From Marivirga atlantica (GTDB lineage Bacteria; Bacteroidota; Bacteroidia; Cytophagales; Cyclobacteriaceae): a DNA stretch of 64,000 nucleotides. The stretch is from contig NZ_JAERQG010000003.1 in the NCBI RefSeq assembly GCF_016734805.1, forward strand, positions 248,001 to 312,000. Reading direction: 5' to 3'. How positions within the stretch are numbered: position 1 is the first letter of the stretch; each line of letters opens with the position of its first letter. The position numbers and the translations under genes are program-made. Of this stretch, positions 52,256-60,930 are shown one piece after another. The notes below the pieces were generated by a model. That model was given only the letters and a program-made list of their open reading frames with translations, was not told where the DNA came from and ran no database searches.

Positions 52256-53701
52256 ATGAGCAAAGACGATCAAATTTTAGAAGAATTTGCCTCAAAAGAA
52301 TATGAACATGGATGGAATGTGGATATCGAAGCAGATTCAGCTCCTCCAGGTTTAAATGAAGATATTGTACGATTTATTTCCGCTAAAAAAGAAGAGCCAG
52401 AATGGCTTCTTGAATGGCGATTAAAGGCTTACAGAAATTGGAGGAAAATGGTAGAGCCGGAATGGGCTAATATTCATTATCCTAAGCCTAAGTTTGAAGA
52501 CATCATATATTATTCTGCCCCAAAGCAGAAAAAGAAAATTGAGAGCTTGGATGATGTTGATCCTGAATTACTCAAAACATTTGAGCGTTTAGGTATTTCC
52601 TTGACCGAGCAAAAAAGATTAACAGGGGTAGCTGTTGATGCTGTAATGGATTCTGTTTCAGTGGGTACAACATTCAAAAAGCAATTAGCTGAGCAAGGAA
52701 TTATATTCTGCTCTTTCAGCGAAGCTGTTAAAGAACATCCGGAATTAGTTAAGAAATATATTGGCTCAGTAGTGCCAAGTAATGATAACTTCTATGCAGC
52801 TTTAAATTCCGCAGTATTCTCTGATGGATCATTCTGTTATATTCCAAAAGGAGTAAGATGTCCGGTTGAGCTTTCAACTTATTTTAGAATTAATGCAGCT
52901 AACACTGGCCAATTCGAGAGAACGCTTATAGTAGCTGAGGAAGATTCTTATGTTAGCTACCTTGAAGGTTGTACAGCTCCGCAGAGAGATGAAAATCAGC
53001 TTCACGCTGCTGTAGTTGAAATATATGCAGCTAAAAGCGCAGAAGTGAAATATTCAACCGTACAGAACTGGTTCCCTGGTGATAAAAATGGAAAAGGTGG
53101 TATTTACAACTTTGTAACTAAAAGAGGTATTTGTGCGGGTGATTATGCGAAAATATCATGGACACAGGTGGAAACCGGTTCTGCAGTTACCTGGAAATAT
53201 CCTAGCTGTATCTTAAAAGGTGACCATTCACAAGGTGAGTTTTATTCTGTGGCTGTAACTAACAATTATCAGCAAGCTGATACGGGTACCAAAATGATCC
53301 ACTTAGGTAAAAACACCAAGAGTAGAATCGTATCTAAGGGTGTATCTGGGGGAAAAAGTCAGAACTCGTACAGAGGTTTGGTAGAAATTCATCCAAGAGC
53401 TGAGAATTCAAGAAACTTCTCACAGTGTGATTCGCTATTAATGGGAGACCAATGTGGTGCTCATACCTTCCCTTACATTGAGGTGAAAAACAAATCATCT
53501 CAGGTGGAACATGAGGCTACAACATCAAAAATTGGCGAAGATCAGATTTTCTACTGTACGCAGAGAGGTATTGATGAAGAAAGTGCTGTGGCATTAATTG
53601 TAAACGGCTATTGTAAAGAAGTTTTAAACAAGCTTCCTATGGAGTTTGCAGTAGAAGCTCAAAAGCTTCTCGCATTAACTTTGGAAGGATCTGTAGGATA
53701 A
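52256..53701 (+). CDS. sufB: Fe-S cluster assembly scaffold SufB
   Basis: SufB is part of the SufBCD complex on which iron-sulfur clusters are built. The 481-residue protein has the right-handed beta-helix core and the conserved segments [78 protein letters not shown] and [21 protein letters not shown]. It is the first gene of a complete suf operon (sufB, C, D, S, E plus DUF59 and a bacilliredoxin). Confidence 0.97.
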   Translation: MSKDDQILEEFASKEYEHGWNVDIEADSAPPGLNEDIVRFISAKKEEPEWLLEWRLKAYRNWRKMVEPEWANIHYPKPKFEDIIYYSAPKQKKKIESLDDVDPELLKTFERLGISLTEQKRLTGVAVDAVMDSVSVGTTFKKQLAEQGIIFCSFSEAVKEHPELVKKYIGSVVPSNDNFYAALNSAVFSDGSFCYIPKGVRCPVELSTYFRINAANTGQFERTLIVAEEDSYVSYLEGCTAPQRDENQLHAAVVEIYAAKSAEVKYSTVQNWFPGDKNGKGGIYNFVTKRGICAGDYAKISWTQVETGSAVTWKYPSCILKGDHSQGEFYSVAVTNNYQQADTGTKMIHLGKNTKSRIVSKGVSGGKSQNSYRGLVEIHPRAENSRNFSQCDSLLMGDQCGAHTFPYIEVKNKSSQVEHEATTSKIGEDQIFYCTQRGIDEESAVALIVNGYCKEVLNKLPMEFAVEAQKLLALTLEGSVG

Positions 53702-53739
53702 TCAATAAGTAAATAATATTAAATTTCAGAAGATAAGTA

Positions 53740-54498
53740 ATGTTATCAATAAAGAATTTACACGCTTCAATTGAAGGCAAAGAGATATTAAAAGGTATTA
53801 ACCTTGAGGTTAAGCCAGGTGAAGTTCATGCTATTATGGGACCAAATGGTTCAGGTAAAAGTACATTAGCTTCCGTATTGGCTGGTAGAGAAGATTATGA
53901 AGTAGATAAAGGTGAAATCACTTTCAAAGGAAAAGACCTTTTAGATTTAGGTGCTGATGAAAGAGCTAAAGAAGGTGTTTTTCTGGCATTTCAATATCCT
54001 ATTGAAATACCTGGTGTAACCACAACCAACTTCATGAAAACTGCTCTTAACAAAATTAGAGAGCATAGAGGTCTGGAGCCTTTAGATGCGGTTTCTTTCT
54101 TAACATTAATGAAAGAAAAAATGAAATTGGTTGAAATTGATCAATCACTTTTAAGCAGATCTCTTAACGAAGGTTTTTCAGGTGGTGAAAAGAAAAGAAA
54201 TGAGATTTTCCAAATGGCTATGCTTGAGCCTGAATTATCTATTCTTGATGAAACAGATTCAGGACTTGACATTGACGCTTTGAGAATCGTTTCTAACGGA
54301 GTTAACAAACTTAAAACTCCTGATAATGCTACCATAGTAGTAACCCACTACCAAAGATTATTAGATTACATTGTACCTGATTACGTTCACGTACTATTTG
54401 AAGGTAAGATAGTAAAAACTGGTGGTAAAGAATTAGCTAAAGAATTAGAAGCTAAAGGTTACGATTGGATTAAAGAAGAGGCAGGCGTTGCTTCATAA
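53740..54498 (+). CDS. sufC: Fe-S cluster assembly ATPase SufC
   Basis: SufC is the ABC-type ATPase that drives conformational change in SufBCD. The 252-residue protein has Walker A GPNGSGKST (about 34-42), Q-loop FQYPIEIPG, signature GFSGGEKKRNE, Walker B LSILDETDSGLD (Asp-Glu) and switch TH in VVTHYQRLL. It is soluble with no membrane partner, as expected. It lies 38 bp after sufB. Confidence 0.97.
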   Translation: MLSIKNLHASIEGKEILKGINLEVKPGEVHAIMGPNGSGKSTLASVLAGREDYEVDKGEITFKGKDLLDLGADERAKEGVFLAFQYPIEIPGVTTTNFMKTALNKIREHRGLEPLDAVSFLTLMKEKMKLVEIDQSLLSRSLNEGFSGGEKKRNEIFQMAMLEPELSILDETDSGLDIDALRIVSNGVNKLKTPDNATIVVTHYQRLLDYIVPDYVHVLFEGKIVKTGGKELAKELEAKGYDWIKEEAGVAS

Positions 54499-54515
54499 AC
54501 ATTTGCTATAATTTT

Positions 54516-55835
54516 ATGAGTAAACTAACGAAAGAACAAATAGATCAATTCTTTATTGAGCAGTTTGAGTCATTCGAGCAACAATTGAATGGTGAGAAAT
54601 CACTTCCTCTGCACAAAACGAGAAAGGAAGCATTTGATACATATAAACAATCAGGTTTTCCCGCTCCGAAGGATGAAGAATATAAATACACCAATATAGC
54701 GAAGGCTTTTGCTTCTCACATTTCTTCTGTTGAGACATCTGACATTGAATTGACAAAAGAGGATGTACAAAAGCATTTTATCAGTAAGCTGAAAGCTATA
54801 AATTTGGTGTTTGTTAATGGTGAATTGAACACATCATTATCCGACCTCAAAGATTTACCTGGTGGTCTTATCATTGAGAACATAAATGATGCACAAACCA
54901 AGTATGAGTCGGATTTTGCCTCATACTTCAATAAAGCTGATATGGCTGGTGCAGATAACTTCTTTTCACTGAATACTGCCTTCACCAATGGTGGAGCCTT
55001 TATTAAAGTAGAAAAGAGTGCAATTATCGAGCAACCTCTTGCATGTTATTTCTTTAGCACATCTCAGAAGAATGACATGATTTCTCAACCAAGAAACATG
55101 ATCATTGCTGGCGAAAATAGTCAAGCCACTGTTATAGAAAACTTTATTACACTAGGTGAGCATGCAAGCTTCACCAATGCTGTAACTGAGATTACACTTG
55201 AGCAAGATGCCATTTTCAATTATTACAAATACCAGAATGAATCGGATAAGGCCATTCATGTTGGTGCTACAATGGTTGAACAAAGAGGTAAATCAGTATT
55301 TAATGCCGGCAGTTTTAGCTTGAGAGGCATGATGCTAAGGAATAACCTAAACATTGCGATTCATAAACCTCATTCTGAAACTAATATGTATGGCATGTAT
55401 TTACTTGATGGTAAATCACATGTTGATAACCATTCAGTAGTAGATCATATTGCTCCAGATTGTGAAAGTAATGAGCTTTACAAAGGAGTATTAGATGGTA
55501 AATCTAAAGGTGTTTTCAATGGTAAAATCTTTGTTAGGCAGGCTGCGCAGAAAACTAATGCTTTCCAATCGAACGGAAACATCTTATTAGCAGATACTGC
55601 TGAAGTGGATACCAAGCCACAATTAGAAATTTGGGCTGATGACGTTAAATGTTCTCACGGCTGTACTGTAGGGCAGCTAGATGCTGATCAGCTATTCTAT
55701 TTGAAAGCCAGAGGCATAGATGAAAAAACTGCGAAGTCAATGCTACTTAAGGCCTTTGCCGCAGATGTAATTACTACTGTGAAGGTAGATGCACTCCGTG
55801 AGCTTATTGAAAAAAATATTGAAGAACGTATATAA
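54516..55835 (+). CDS. sufD: Fe-S cluster assembly protein SufD
   Basis: SufD is the SufB paralogue in the SufBCD complex. The 439-residue protein has a helical N-terminal part (about 1-110, with FPAPKDEEYKYTNI) and the beta-helix core. It ends with the conserved HGCTVGQLDADQLFYLKARGI segment and a C-terminal helix. It lies 17 bp after sufC. A stem-loop without a T run lies in the gap to sufS. Confidence 0.96.
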   Translation: MSKLTKEQIDQFFIEQFESFEQQLNGEKSLPLHKTRKEAFDTYKQSGFPAPKDEEYKYTNIAKAFASHISSVETSDIELTKEDVQKHFISKLKAINLVFVNGELNTSLSDLKDLPGGLIIENINDAQTKYESDFASYFNKADMAGADNFFSLNTAFTNGGAFIKVEKSAIIEQPLACYFFSTSQKNDMISQPRNMIIAGENSQATVIENFITLGEHASFTNAVTEITLEQDAIFNYYKYQNESDKAIHVGATMVEQRGKSVFNAGSFSLRGMMLRNNLNIAIHKPHSETNMYGMYLLDGKSHVDNHSVVDHIAPDCESNELYKGVLDGKSKGVFNGKIFVRQAAQKTNAFQSNGNILLADTAEVDTKPQLEIWADDVKCSHGCTVGQLDADQLFYLKARGIDEKTAKSMLLKAFAADVITTVKVDALRELIEKNIEERI

Positions 55836-55841
55836 TTAAGG

Positions 55842-55864
55842 CAGGGCTTCAACTCAAAGCCCTG
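55842..55864 (+). other. Intercistronic stem-loop between sufD and sufS
   Basis: CAGGGCTT (55842-55849) and AAGCCCTG (55857-55864) form a perfect 8-bp stem with a 7-nt loop. The sequence after it (TACTTATCG) has no T run, so it is not a standard terminator. It may protect or process the operon transcript. Confidence 0.6.
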
Positions 55865-55902
55865 TACTTATCGTTCACATTCTCATTTCTAAAAATCTAG
55901 CA

Positions 55903-57138
55903 ATGCAGGTAACCGAAACCACTTTCGATATCAATAAAATAAGAGCAGACTTCCCTGTTCTTGATCAAAAGGTTAACGGCAAACAGCTGGTTTATTTTGA
56001 TAACGCTGCTACCACGCAAAAGCCTAAGGCAGTTATTGAGGCCATAAAAACTTATTATGAAGGCTATAATGCCAACATACATAGAGGTCTTCATACGCTT
56101 GCCGAAAAGGCCACTACTGCTTTTGAAGAAACCCGTAAAACCTTCCAGCAATTTGTTAATGCTAATGAAGTTGAGGAAATTATTTTCACTAAAGGCACTA
56201 CTGATAGTATTAATTTGGTAGCACATGCTTATGGTAGAAAGTTTTTCAAATCAGGTGATGAAATTCTAATATCAGGGATGGAGCACCATTCCAATATAGT
56301 GCCTTGGCAATTATTGTGTGAAGCAACCGGGGCTCAGTTAAAAGTAATTCCAGTCAAAGAAGATGGAAGTATTTCATTGGCAGATGTTGAAGATCTTATT
56401 ACTGACAAAACTAAGTTGGTATCTGTTGTATATGCTTCCAACTCTTTAGGAACAATTAATCCTGTTAAAGAAATTGCTGCTTTGGCCCATAAAGCGGATG
56501 CAGTAATGATGGTAGATGGTGCTCAGGCAGCTTCTCACTGTAATGTAGATGTTCAGGATTTAGACTGCGACTTCTTTGCGACTTCAGGCCACAAAATGTA
56601 TGGTCCTACAGGGACAGGTATTTTATACGGTAAAAGAGCCTTACTGGAAGCAATGACTCCTTATCAGGGAGGTGGGGAAATGATCAAAAATGTAAGTTTT
56701 GAGGAAACAACCTATAATGACATCCCTTATAAATTTGAAGCCGGCACACCTAACATAGCGGATATTGTAGCTTTGAAGGAGGCAGCTGACTACATCAGTG
56801 CTTTAGGAAAAGATAACATTATGGTCTATGAGCAGGAATTAACTAAGCATGCTCATCAGGTTATGGCTGAAGTTCCGGGCATTAAGTTTTATGGAACGGC
56901 AGAAGAAAAAGTAAGTGTTGTTTCTTTCACACTCGAAACCGTTCATCCGTATGATGTAGGAATGATGCTTGATGCCAAAGGTATTGCTGTAAGAACTGGC
57001 CATCATTGTACGCAACCTTTGATGGATCATTTTGGTATTGAAGGAACAATCAGGGCGTCCTTCTCTGTTTACAACACAAAAGAAGAAATCACTCAATTAG
57101 CTGAAGGCTTGAAAGATATAGTGAGCAAATTCGGCTAA
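55903..57138 (+). CDS. sufS: Cysteine desulfurase SufS
   Basis: SufS removes sulfur from cysteine with pyridoxal phosphate, giving a persulfide for cluster assembly. The 411-residue protein has YFDNAATTQKP, GMEHHSNIVPWQ, MVDGAQAASH, the PLP lysine in SGHKMYGPTGTG and the catalytic Cys in RTGHHCTQPLMDHF. This loop places it in the type II (SufS) branch. It is 67 bp after sufD and 14 bp before sufE. Confidence 0.97.
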   Translation: MQVTETTFDINKIRADFPVLDQKVNGKQLVYFDNAATTQKPKAVIEAIKTYYEGYNANIHRGLHTLAEKATTAFEETRKTFQQFVNANEVEEIIFTKGTTDSINLVAHAYGRKFFKSGDEILISGMEHHSNIVPWQLLCEATGAQLKVIPVKEDGSISLADVEDLITDKTKLVSVVYASNSLGTINPVKEIAALAHKADAVMMVDGAQAASHCNVDVQDLDCDFFATSGHKMYGPTGTGILYGKRALLEAMTPYQGGGEMIKNVSFEETTYNDIPYKFEAGTPNIADIVALKEAADYISALGKDNIMVYEQELTKHAHQVMAEVPGIKFYGTAEEKVSVVSFTLETVHPYDVGMMLDAKGIAVRTGHHCTQPLMDHFGIEGTIRASFSVYNTKEEITQLAEGLKDIVSKFG

Positions 57139-57152
57139 TAAAAAATAAAGTA

Positions 57153-57596
57153 ATGAGCGATCAAAGTATAAATCAAATTCAGGATGACATCATAGAAAAA
57201 TTCTCCATGCTTGATGGAGATATGGAAATGATGATTGGCTATTTAATGGAACTAGGTGAGAAATTACCTGAAATGCCTGAAACCTTAAAAACAGAAGATA
57301 ACATTGTAAAAGGCTGCCAATCAAAAGTATGGCTAGTTGCTGATGAACAAGAAGGCAAACTTTACTTTCAAGCCGATAGTAATACAGCTATAACCAAAGG
57401 CTTGGTAAGCCTTTTGGTAAGCATATTAGGTGGGCAAAAGATTGAAGATATAATGGATGCGGACTTATATTTCATCCATAAAATAGGAATGAATAGATTC
57501 ATAGGAACTCAGCGTTCCAATGGATTTTTAGCAATGATCAAACAAATAAAAATGTTTGCCATTGCTTATAAAACAAAAATTGAAAACGAAGCGTAA
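57153..57596 (+). CDS. sufE: Sulfur acceptor SufE
   Basis: SufE takes sulfur from SufS onto its own Cys. The 147-residue protein has the pattern YLMELGEKLPEMPE, the acceptor Cys in NIVKGCQSKVWL (near 50) and the C-terminal GMNRFIGTQRSNGFLAMI segment. It is a close neighbour of sufS, as expected for a two-component desulfurase. Confidence 0.96.
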   Translation: MSDQSINQIQDDIIEKFSMLDGDMEMMIGYLMELGEKLPEMPETLKTEDNIVKGCQSKVWLVADEQEGKLYFQADSNTAITKGLVSLLVSILGGQKIEDIMDADLYFIHKIGMNRFIGTQRSNGFLAMIKQIKMFAIAYKTKIENEA

Positions 57597-57605
57597 AACA
57601 AGGCT

Positions 57606-57944
57606 ATGTCAGATACACAACAAGAAACTAAAGGGAGCATCCCTAACTTGCGCGATAAAGTTTTAGATGCCATTAAAACAGTTTACGATCCGGAAATACC
57701 GGTGGATATTTACGAGTTAGGTCTTATATATGAGATTAACGTGTATCCATTAAATAATGTGTACGTTTTAATGACACTTACTTCTCCGTCTTGTCCTTCA
57801 GCCGAAGAAATTCCGGGTGAGGTGGAAGCTAAAGTGAAAGCGATACAAGGGGTTAATGATGTTAGAGTTGAATTAACATTTGACCCTCCTTACACTCAGG
57901 AAATGATGAGTGAGGCTGCTAAGTTAGAGCTTGGCTTTATGTAA
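57606..57944 (+). CDS. SUF-associated DUF59 protein (MIP18/SufT-like)
   Basis: The 112-residue protein has the DUF59 segment VLDAIKTVYDPEIPVDIYELGLIYEI, followed by the loop TLTSPSCPSAEEIP, whose Cys is expected to be functional, and VRVELTFDPPY. Related proteins (MIP18 in eukaryotes, SufT in bacteria) help to mature iron-sulfur proteins. It lies 9 bp after sufE in the same operon. The C-terminal segment EAAKLELGFM is typical of the group. The exact step it performs is not settled. Confidence 0.92.
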   Translation: MSDTQQETKGSIPNLRDKVLDAIKTVYDPEIPVDIYELGLIYEINVYPLNNVYVLMTLTSPSCPSAEEIPGEVEAKVKAIQGVNDVRVELTFDPPYTQEMMSEAAKLELGFM

Positions 57945-58046
57945 TAGATTTGCCGGTATTGAGTATAGAGTACTTAGTATTGAGGAATTTAGCTTTAGAG
58001 AATAGAATATAAGATAGATTAACTGATAATTGATAATTAGATAAAT

Positions 58047-58463
58047 ATGTATCCAGAAGAATTAGTAGCACCAATGCGTGCAGATTTAACAGAAGTTGGT
58101 TTTGAAGAGTTAAAAACTGCTGATGCCGTAATAGAGCATTTGAAAGACCACAAAGGAACATCTTTAGTGGTAATTAACTCTGTATGTGGTTGTGCAGCAG
58201 GTGCTGCAAGACCAGGCGTTAAATGGGCTGTTCAATCAAGTGAGAAAAAGCCTGATCATTTAACAACTGTATTTGCTGGTGTTGACCAGGAAGCAGTAGC
58301 TAAAATGAGAGAGATGACAGCTCCTTATCCACCATCATCACCTTCTATTGCTTTATTTAAAGACGGTGAGTTGGTACACTTTGTAGAAAGACACCATATT
58401 GAAGGTAGAAATGCAGAAATGATTGGTAACCACCTGATTCAGGTTTTTGAAGAGTATTGTTAA
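58047..58463 (+). CDS. BrxA/BrxB family bacilliredoxin
   Basis: The 138-residue protein matches the YphP/YqiW (BrxA/BrxB) family: MYPEELVAPMRADLTEVGF at the start, the active Cys-Gly-Cys in SVCGCAAGAARPGV, and PYPPSSPSIALFKDGELVHFVERHHIEGR. Family members remove bacillithiol from mixed disulfides in Firmicutes; in Bacteroidetes the related thiol is less certain. Its place behind the suf genes suggests thiol protection of iron-sulfur assembly. It is 102 bp downstream of the DUF59 gene, beyond a spacer of short AT-rich repeats. Confidence 0.93.
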   Translation: MYPEELVAPMRADLTEVGFEELKTADAVIEHLKDHKGTSLVVINSVCGCAAGAARPGVKWAVQSSEKKPDHLTTVFAGVDQEAVAKMREMTAPYPPSSPSIALFKDGELVHFVERHHIEGRNAEMIGNHLIQVFEEYC

Positions 58464-58481
58464 TTGTTAACAAATCGCATG

Positions 58482-58518
58482 AATAAGAAAGGCTGCTCAA
58501 TGAGCAGCCTTTCTTATT
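58482..58518. terminator. Very stable bidirectional terminator
   Basis: Perfect 18-nt arms (58482-58499 and 58501-58518) flank a single base, so in practice the loop is 3-5 nt. The core is AAGAAAGGCTGCTC paired with its complement. It lies between the convergent bacilliredoxin gene and the small gene at 58540-58752. Confidence 0.9.
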
Positions 58519-58539
58519 TATATATTTTCATTAATTTAT

Positions 58540-58752
58540 TTAATCTTCATCATCTTCGTGAGAGCTAAATGCCCATATTGCTAAACCTGTCAACGTTATC
58601 ACACCACCTACTACCAGAGCCACATTAACATTTCTTTGAACTTTCTTGGCTCTATTGAGATATGAAGATCCAATTCCTTTACTTGCAATAAAATCTTCAA
58701 GCTGAGTTACTCTATGTTCTAATTCGTCTTTTGCTTTTTTAGTCAAATCCAT
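58540..58752 (-). CDS. Small single-pass membrane protein
   Basis: The 70-residue protein has a helical polar N-terminal part (about 1-38, with VTQLEDFIASKGIGSSYLNRAKKVQ), one membrane helix near 43-64 (VALVVGGVITLTGLAIWAF) and an acidic tail SSHEDDED. It has the look of the many small envelope proteins of Bacteroidetes, such as DUF883- or stress-related proteins, but no family is identified. It ends at the strong terminator and is divergent from the next gene. Confidence 0.65.
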   Translation of the reverse strand: MDLTKKAKDELEHRVTQLEDFIASKGIGSSYLNRAKKVQRNVNVALVVGGVITLTGLAIWAFSSHEDDED

Positions 58753-58833
58753 AGTTTTAGTGTTTGAAATATAACTTATAAACTCATTTATGTCCGTAAT
58801 TGTTTATATAAAAGCTTTTGTATAAATTAACTA

Positions 58834-58851
58834 TAAGATTAATTAATCTTA
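58834..58851. promoter_or_regulatory. Perfect 18-bp palindrome upstream of the plug-like lipoprotein
   Basis: TAAGATTAATTAATCTTA is an exact inverted repeat ending 15 bp before the start codon at 58867. It could be an operator or a leader stem-loop. The composition is AT-only apart from two bases, so chance palindromes are somewhat likely here. Confidence 0.4.
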
Positions 58852-58866
58852 ACAAGGTTTATACAT

Positions 58867-59208
58867 ATGCGTCTCCTATCTACTATCGCTCTACTTACTT
58901 TTCTTTCTTTAACATCATGTAACGATGACTTAGCAGATGTAGCACAAGAAATAGAACAAGCCGAAGAAATTGAAAAAACCTATAATGTCAGCCTTAATGA
59001 CGAAGATTTTAAAGGTTTACGATGTTACGCTAGTATTCCAGCAAATGGACCTATTTATATAATCGATGGTCTATCAGTTTCAGAAGAAAAGCTTAAAGAA
59101 ATTCAGCCGAATGAAATTAAATCAATTACCGTATTAAAGGGCGTAAAAGCTACCGCATTTTACGGTAGCAGAGCAAAAGATGGTGTAATCATTATCAATA
59201 AAAAGTAA
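58867..59208 (+). CDS. Lipoprotein with SusC plug-like C-terminus
   Basis: The 113-residue protein starts with a lipoprotein signal, SLTSC (Cys at 18), followed by an acidic, surface-export-like stretch (NDDLADVAQEIEQAEE). Residues 62-113 match the end of a TonB-dependent receptor plug domain as found in SusC proteins: PIYIIDG (62-68), EIKSITVLKG (83-92) and YGSRAKDGVIIINKK (99-113). The receptor barrel is completely missing. The first part of the plug (before residue 60) is not recognisable. It therefore looks like a detached plug tail on a lipid anchor. A role as a decoy or partner for a receptor is inference. Confidence 0.8.
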   Translation: MRLLSTIALLTFLSLTSCNDDLADVAQEIEQAEEIEKTYNVSLNDEDFKGLRCYASIPANGPIYIIDGLSVSEEKLKEIQPNEIKSITVLKGVKATAFYGSRAKDGVIIINKK

Positions 59209-59210
59209 GC

Positions 59211-60884
59211 TTACTGATAATTTTCTGGCACTTTACGTTTATGGGAGGCCTCTTCATAAATATTGCCCCACTTTAATAATTTCGCCTCCTCAAAAGGTTT
59301 GGCAACGAATGTTAAGCCTTTGGGCTGCCCTTCATCATACCCCATAGGTACAGTTAGGCAAGGATAATGAGCAACGGCAGCATAACCTGCGCTCCAGTTG
59401 TTGATCGAAAGTATGCCATCAAGTTTATTTTTCTCCATTGGCTCTGAGAAATATTTCTTTCCTTCTGTCATTAGTCTTTGCTTGAGTATTTCCAAACTAT
59501 CCAATTTGGTTGAATCTTCAGCAACACCTTCAAATCTACCCTGACCATACGGAATTCTTACTATAGTGTCATTTAAGTTATAGGCCATTATTTCCTGAAT
59601 ATTTGCAACGGTAAGATTCGGATTACCATAATTTTTAATGTAAGCGGGTAGATCAGCTTTCATATCTGCATTGAGTAAAGTAAGAAAACCTTCCAACTGA
59701 TAAGGTTTCGGTTCTATCTCTATAATTTCAGCACCCAGATTTTCCAAATCTTCCAACGCCAACTGATATAAGCTATCTTCCATAAAGTTTTTGATAGCCC
59801 CGAACCTTAAGCCTGTAAGGCTCTTTTCATTAAGAATTGCAGTATAATCAATACTTGCATCCGAAGCCATGGTAATTTCATCCAAAGGATCATTCCCTAC
59901 CATAGCCGATAACAAAATGGCATTATCGGCAACAGTTTTTGTCATAGGGCCAGGCGTATCTAAGGTACTCGAAATAGGCACAATTCCTCCCCTGCTTAAT
60001 AAGCCTACGGTAGGTTTCAAACCCACAATGGAATTGGAACTAGATGGTGACAAGATAGAACCTGATGTTTCAGTTCCTACAGCTGCAACTGCATAATTAG
60101 CAGCAACTGCAGAGCCACTGCCAGAGCTTGAACCACCCGTATCAAACTTTCTTGGTCCATAAGGATTTAGCGTTTGGCCACCAACTGCACTGTAGCCATT
60201 TGGACAAACTGTACAAAGAAAGTTTGCCCATTCACTTAAGTTAGCTTTACCCAAAATAATGCCTCCTTTTTCTTGAATTCTGTCTGCGATAAAAGCATCT
60301 CCGGTAATATTATCTGCAAATACTACTGCTCCTGCTGTAGTAGGTAATACTTCGGTATTGATATTATCTTTCAACAGAATCGGCATTCCGTAAATTGGAT
60401 GCGATTTGTCCTTTATATGCTGGTCTAGTTGTTCTGCTTGCTCTACGGCCTTCGGGTTAACGGAAATAATATTATTCAGTGCCGTAGCGCTATCATTTTC
60501 AAATAATACGATTCTATAGAGGTACCACTGTGTCAGTTGCTTGTAGGTAAGCCTCTTATCAGCTACTGCCTTTTGAATATCAGTAATACTTCTCTCCAAT
60601 ATAAAAGGCTTTAATGCATCGTAGTCTTTCACATTGAAATCTGATAATTGCGGTTCTATCTGCGCCCACAGCTCATTTTTATCTGAAAAGCGAGACTGAA
60701 TCAGTTTATATTGCACCCTTTCAGAAGGATGATCAGCATTCTCTGCTATTAATGCAGCTTGATCATAAGGAACCCAGGTTGGTATTTTAGTATTTTCCTT
60801 CTCACAACAAGAGGAAACGATTATTAAAACCAACAGAATAATTAATCTGGCAATTCCTTTAGTAGTACTAGATGTAAATTTCAT
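59211..60884 (-). CDS. Amidase-signature lipoprotein
   Basis: The 557-residue protein has a lipoprotein signal peptide (IVSSC). The amidase-signature core contains PILLKDNINTEVLPTTAGAVV with the catalytic Lys and GGSSSGSGSAVAANYAVAAVG, with the nucleophile Ser in TETSGSILSP. A further family segment is SRGGIVPISSTLDTPGPMTKTV. Such enzymes hydrolyse amide or ester bonds; the substrate is unknown, and export suggests an extracellular peptide or amide. I choose the ATG at 60884, not 60911, because AGGAG sits 4 bp upstream of it. This is a rare strong Shine-Dalgarno site for the window. Confidence 0.88.
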   Translation of the reverse strand: MKFTSSTTKGIARLIILLVLIIVSSCCEKENTKIPTWVPYDQAALIAENADHPSERVQYKLIQSRFSDKNELWAQIEPQLSDFNVKDYDALKPFILERSITDIQKAVADKRLTYKQLTQWYLYRIVLFENDSATALNNIISVNPKAVEQAEQLDQHIKDKSHPIYGMPILLKDNINTEVLPTTAGAVVFADNITGDAFIADRIQEKGGIILGKANLSEWANFLCTVCPNGYSAVGGQTLNPYGPRKFDTGGSSSGSGSAVAANYAVAAVGTETSGSILSPSSSNSIVGLKPTVGLLSRGGIVPISSTLDTPGPMTKTVADNAILLSAMVGNDPLDEITMASDASIDYTAILNEKSLTGLRFGAIKNFMEDSLYQLALEDLENLGAEIIEIEPKPYQLEGFLTLLNADMKADLPAYIKNYGNPNLTVANIQEIMAYNLNDTIVRIPYGQGRFEGVAEDSTKLDSLEILKQRLMTEGKKYFSEPMEKNKLDGILSINNWSAGYAAVAHYPCLTVPMGYDEGQPKGLTFVAKPFEEAKLLKWGNIYEEASHKRKVPENYQ

Positions 60885-60930
60885 AGCTCCTATATTGAAT
60901 ATCAAATACAATATAGAAGTAAATTATGTT

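Noticed and set aside
57945-58046. Start of a new gene or riboswitch between the DUF59 gene and the bacilliredoxin gene
   Set aside because: The spacer is AT-rich with degenerate TATTGAGTA-like repeats; no stable fold or coding frame is visible.
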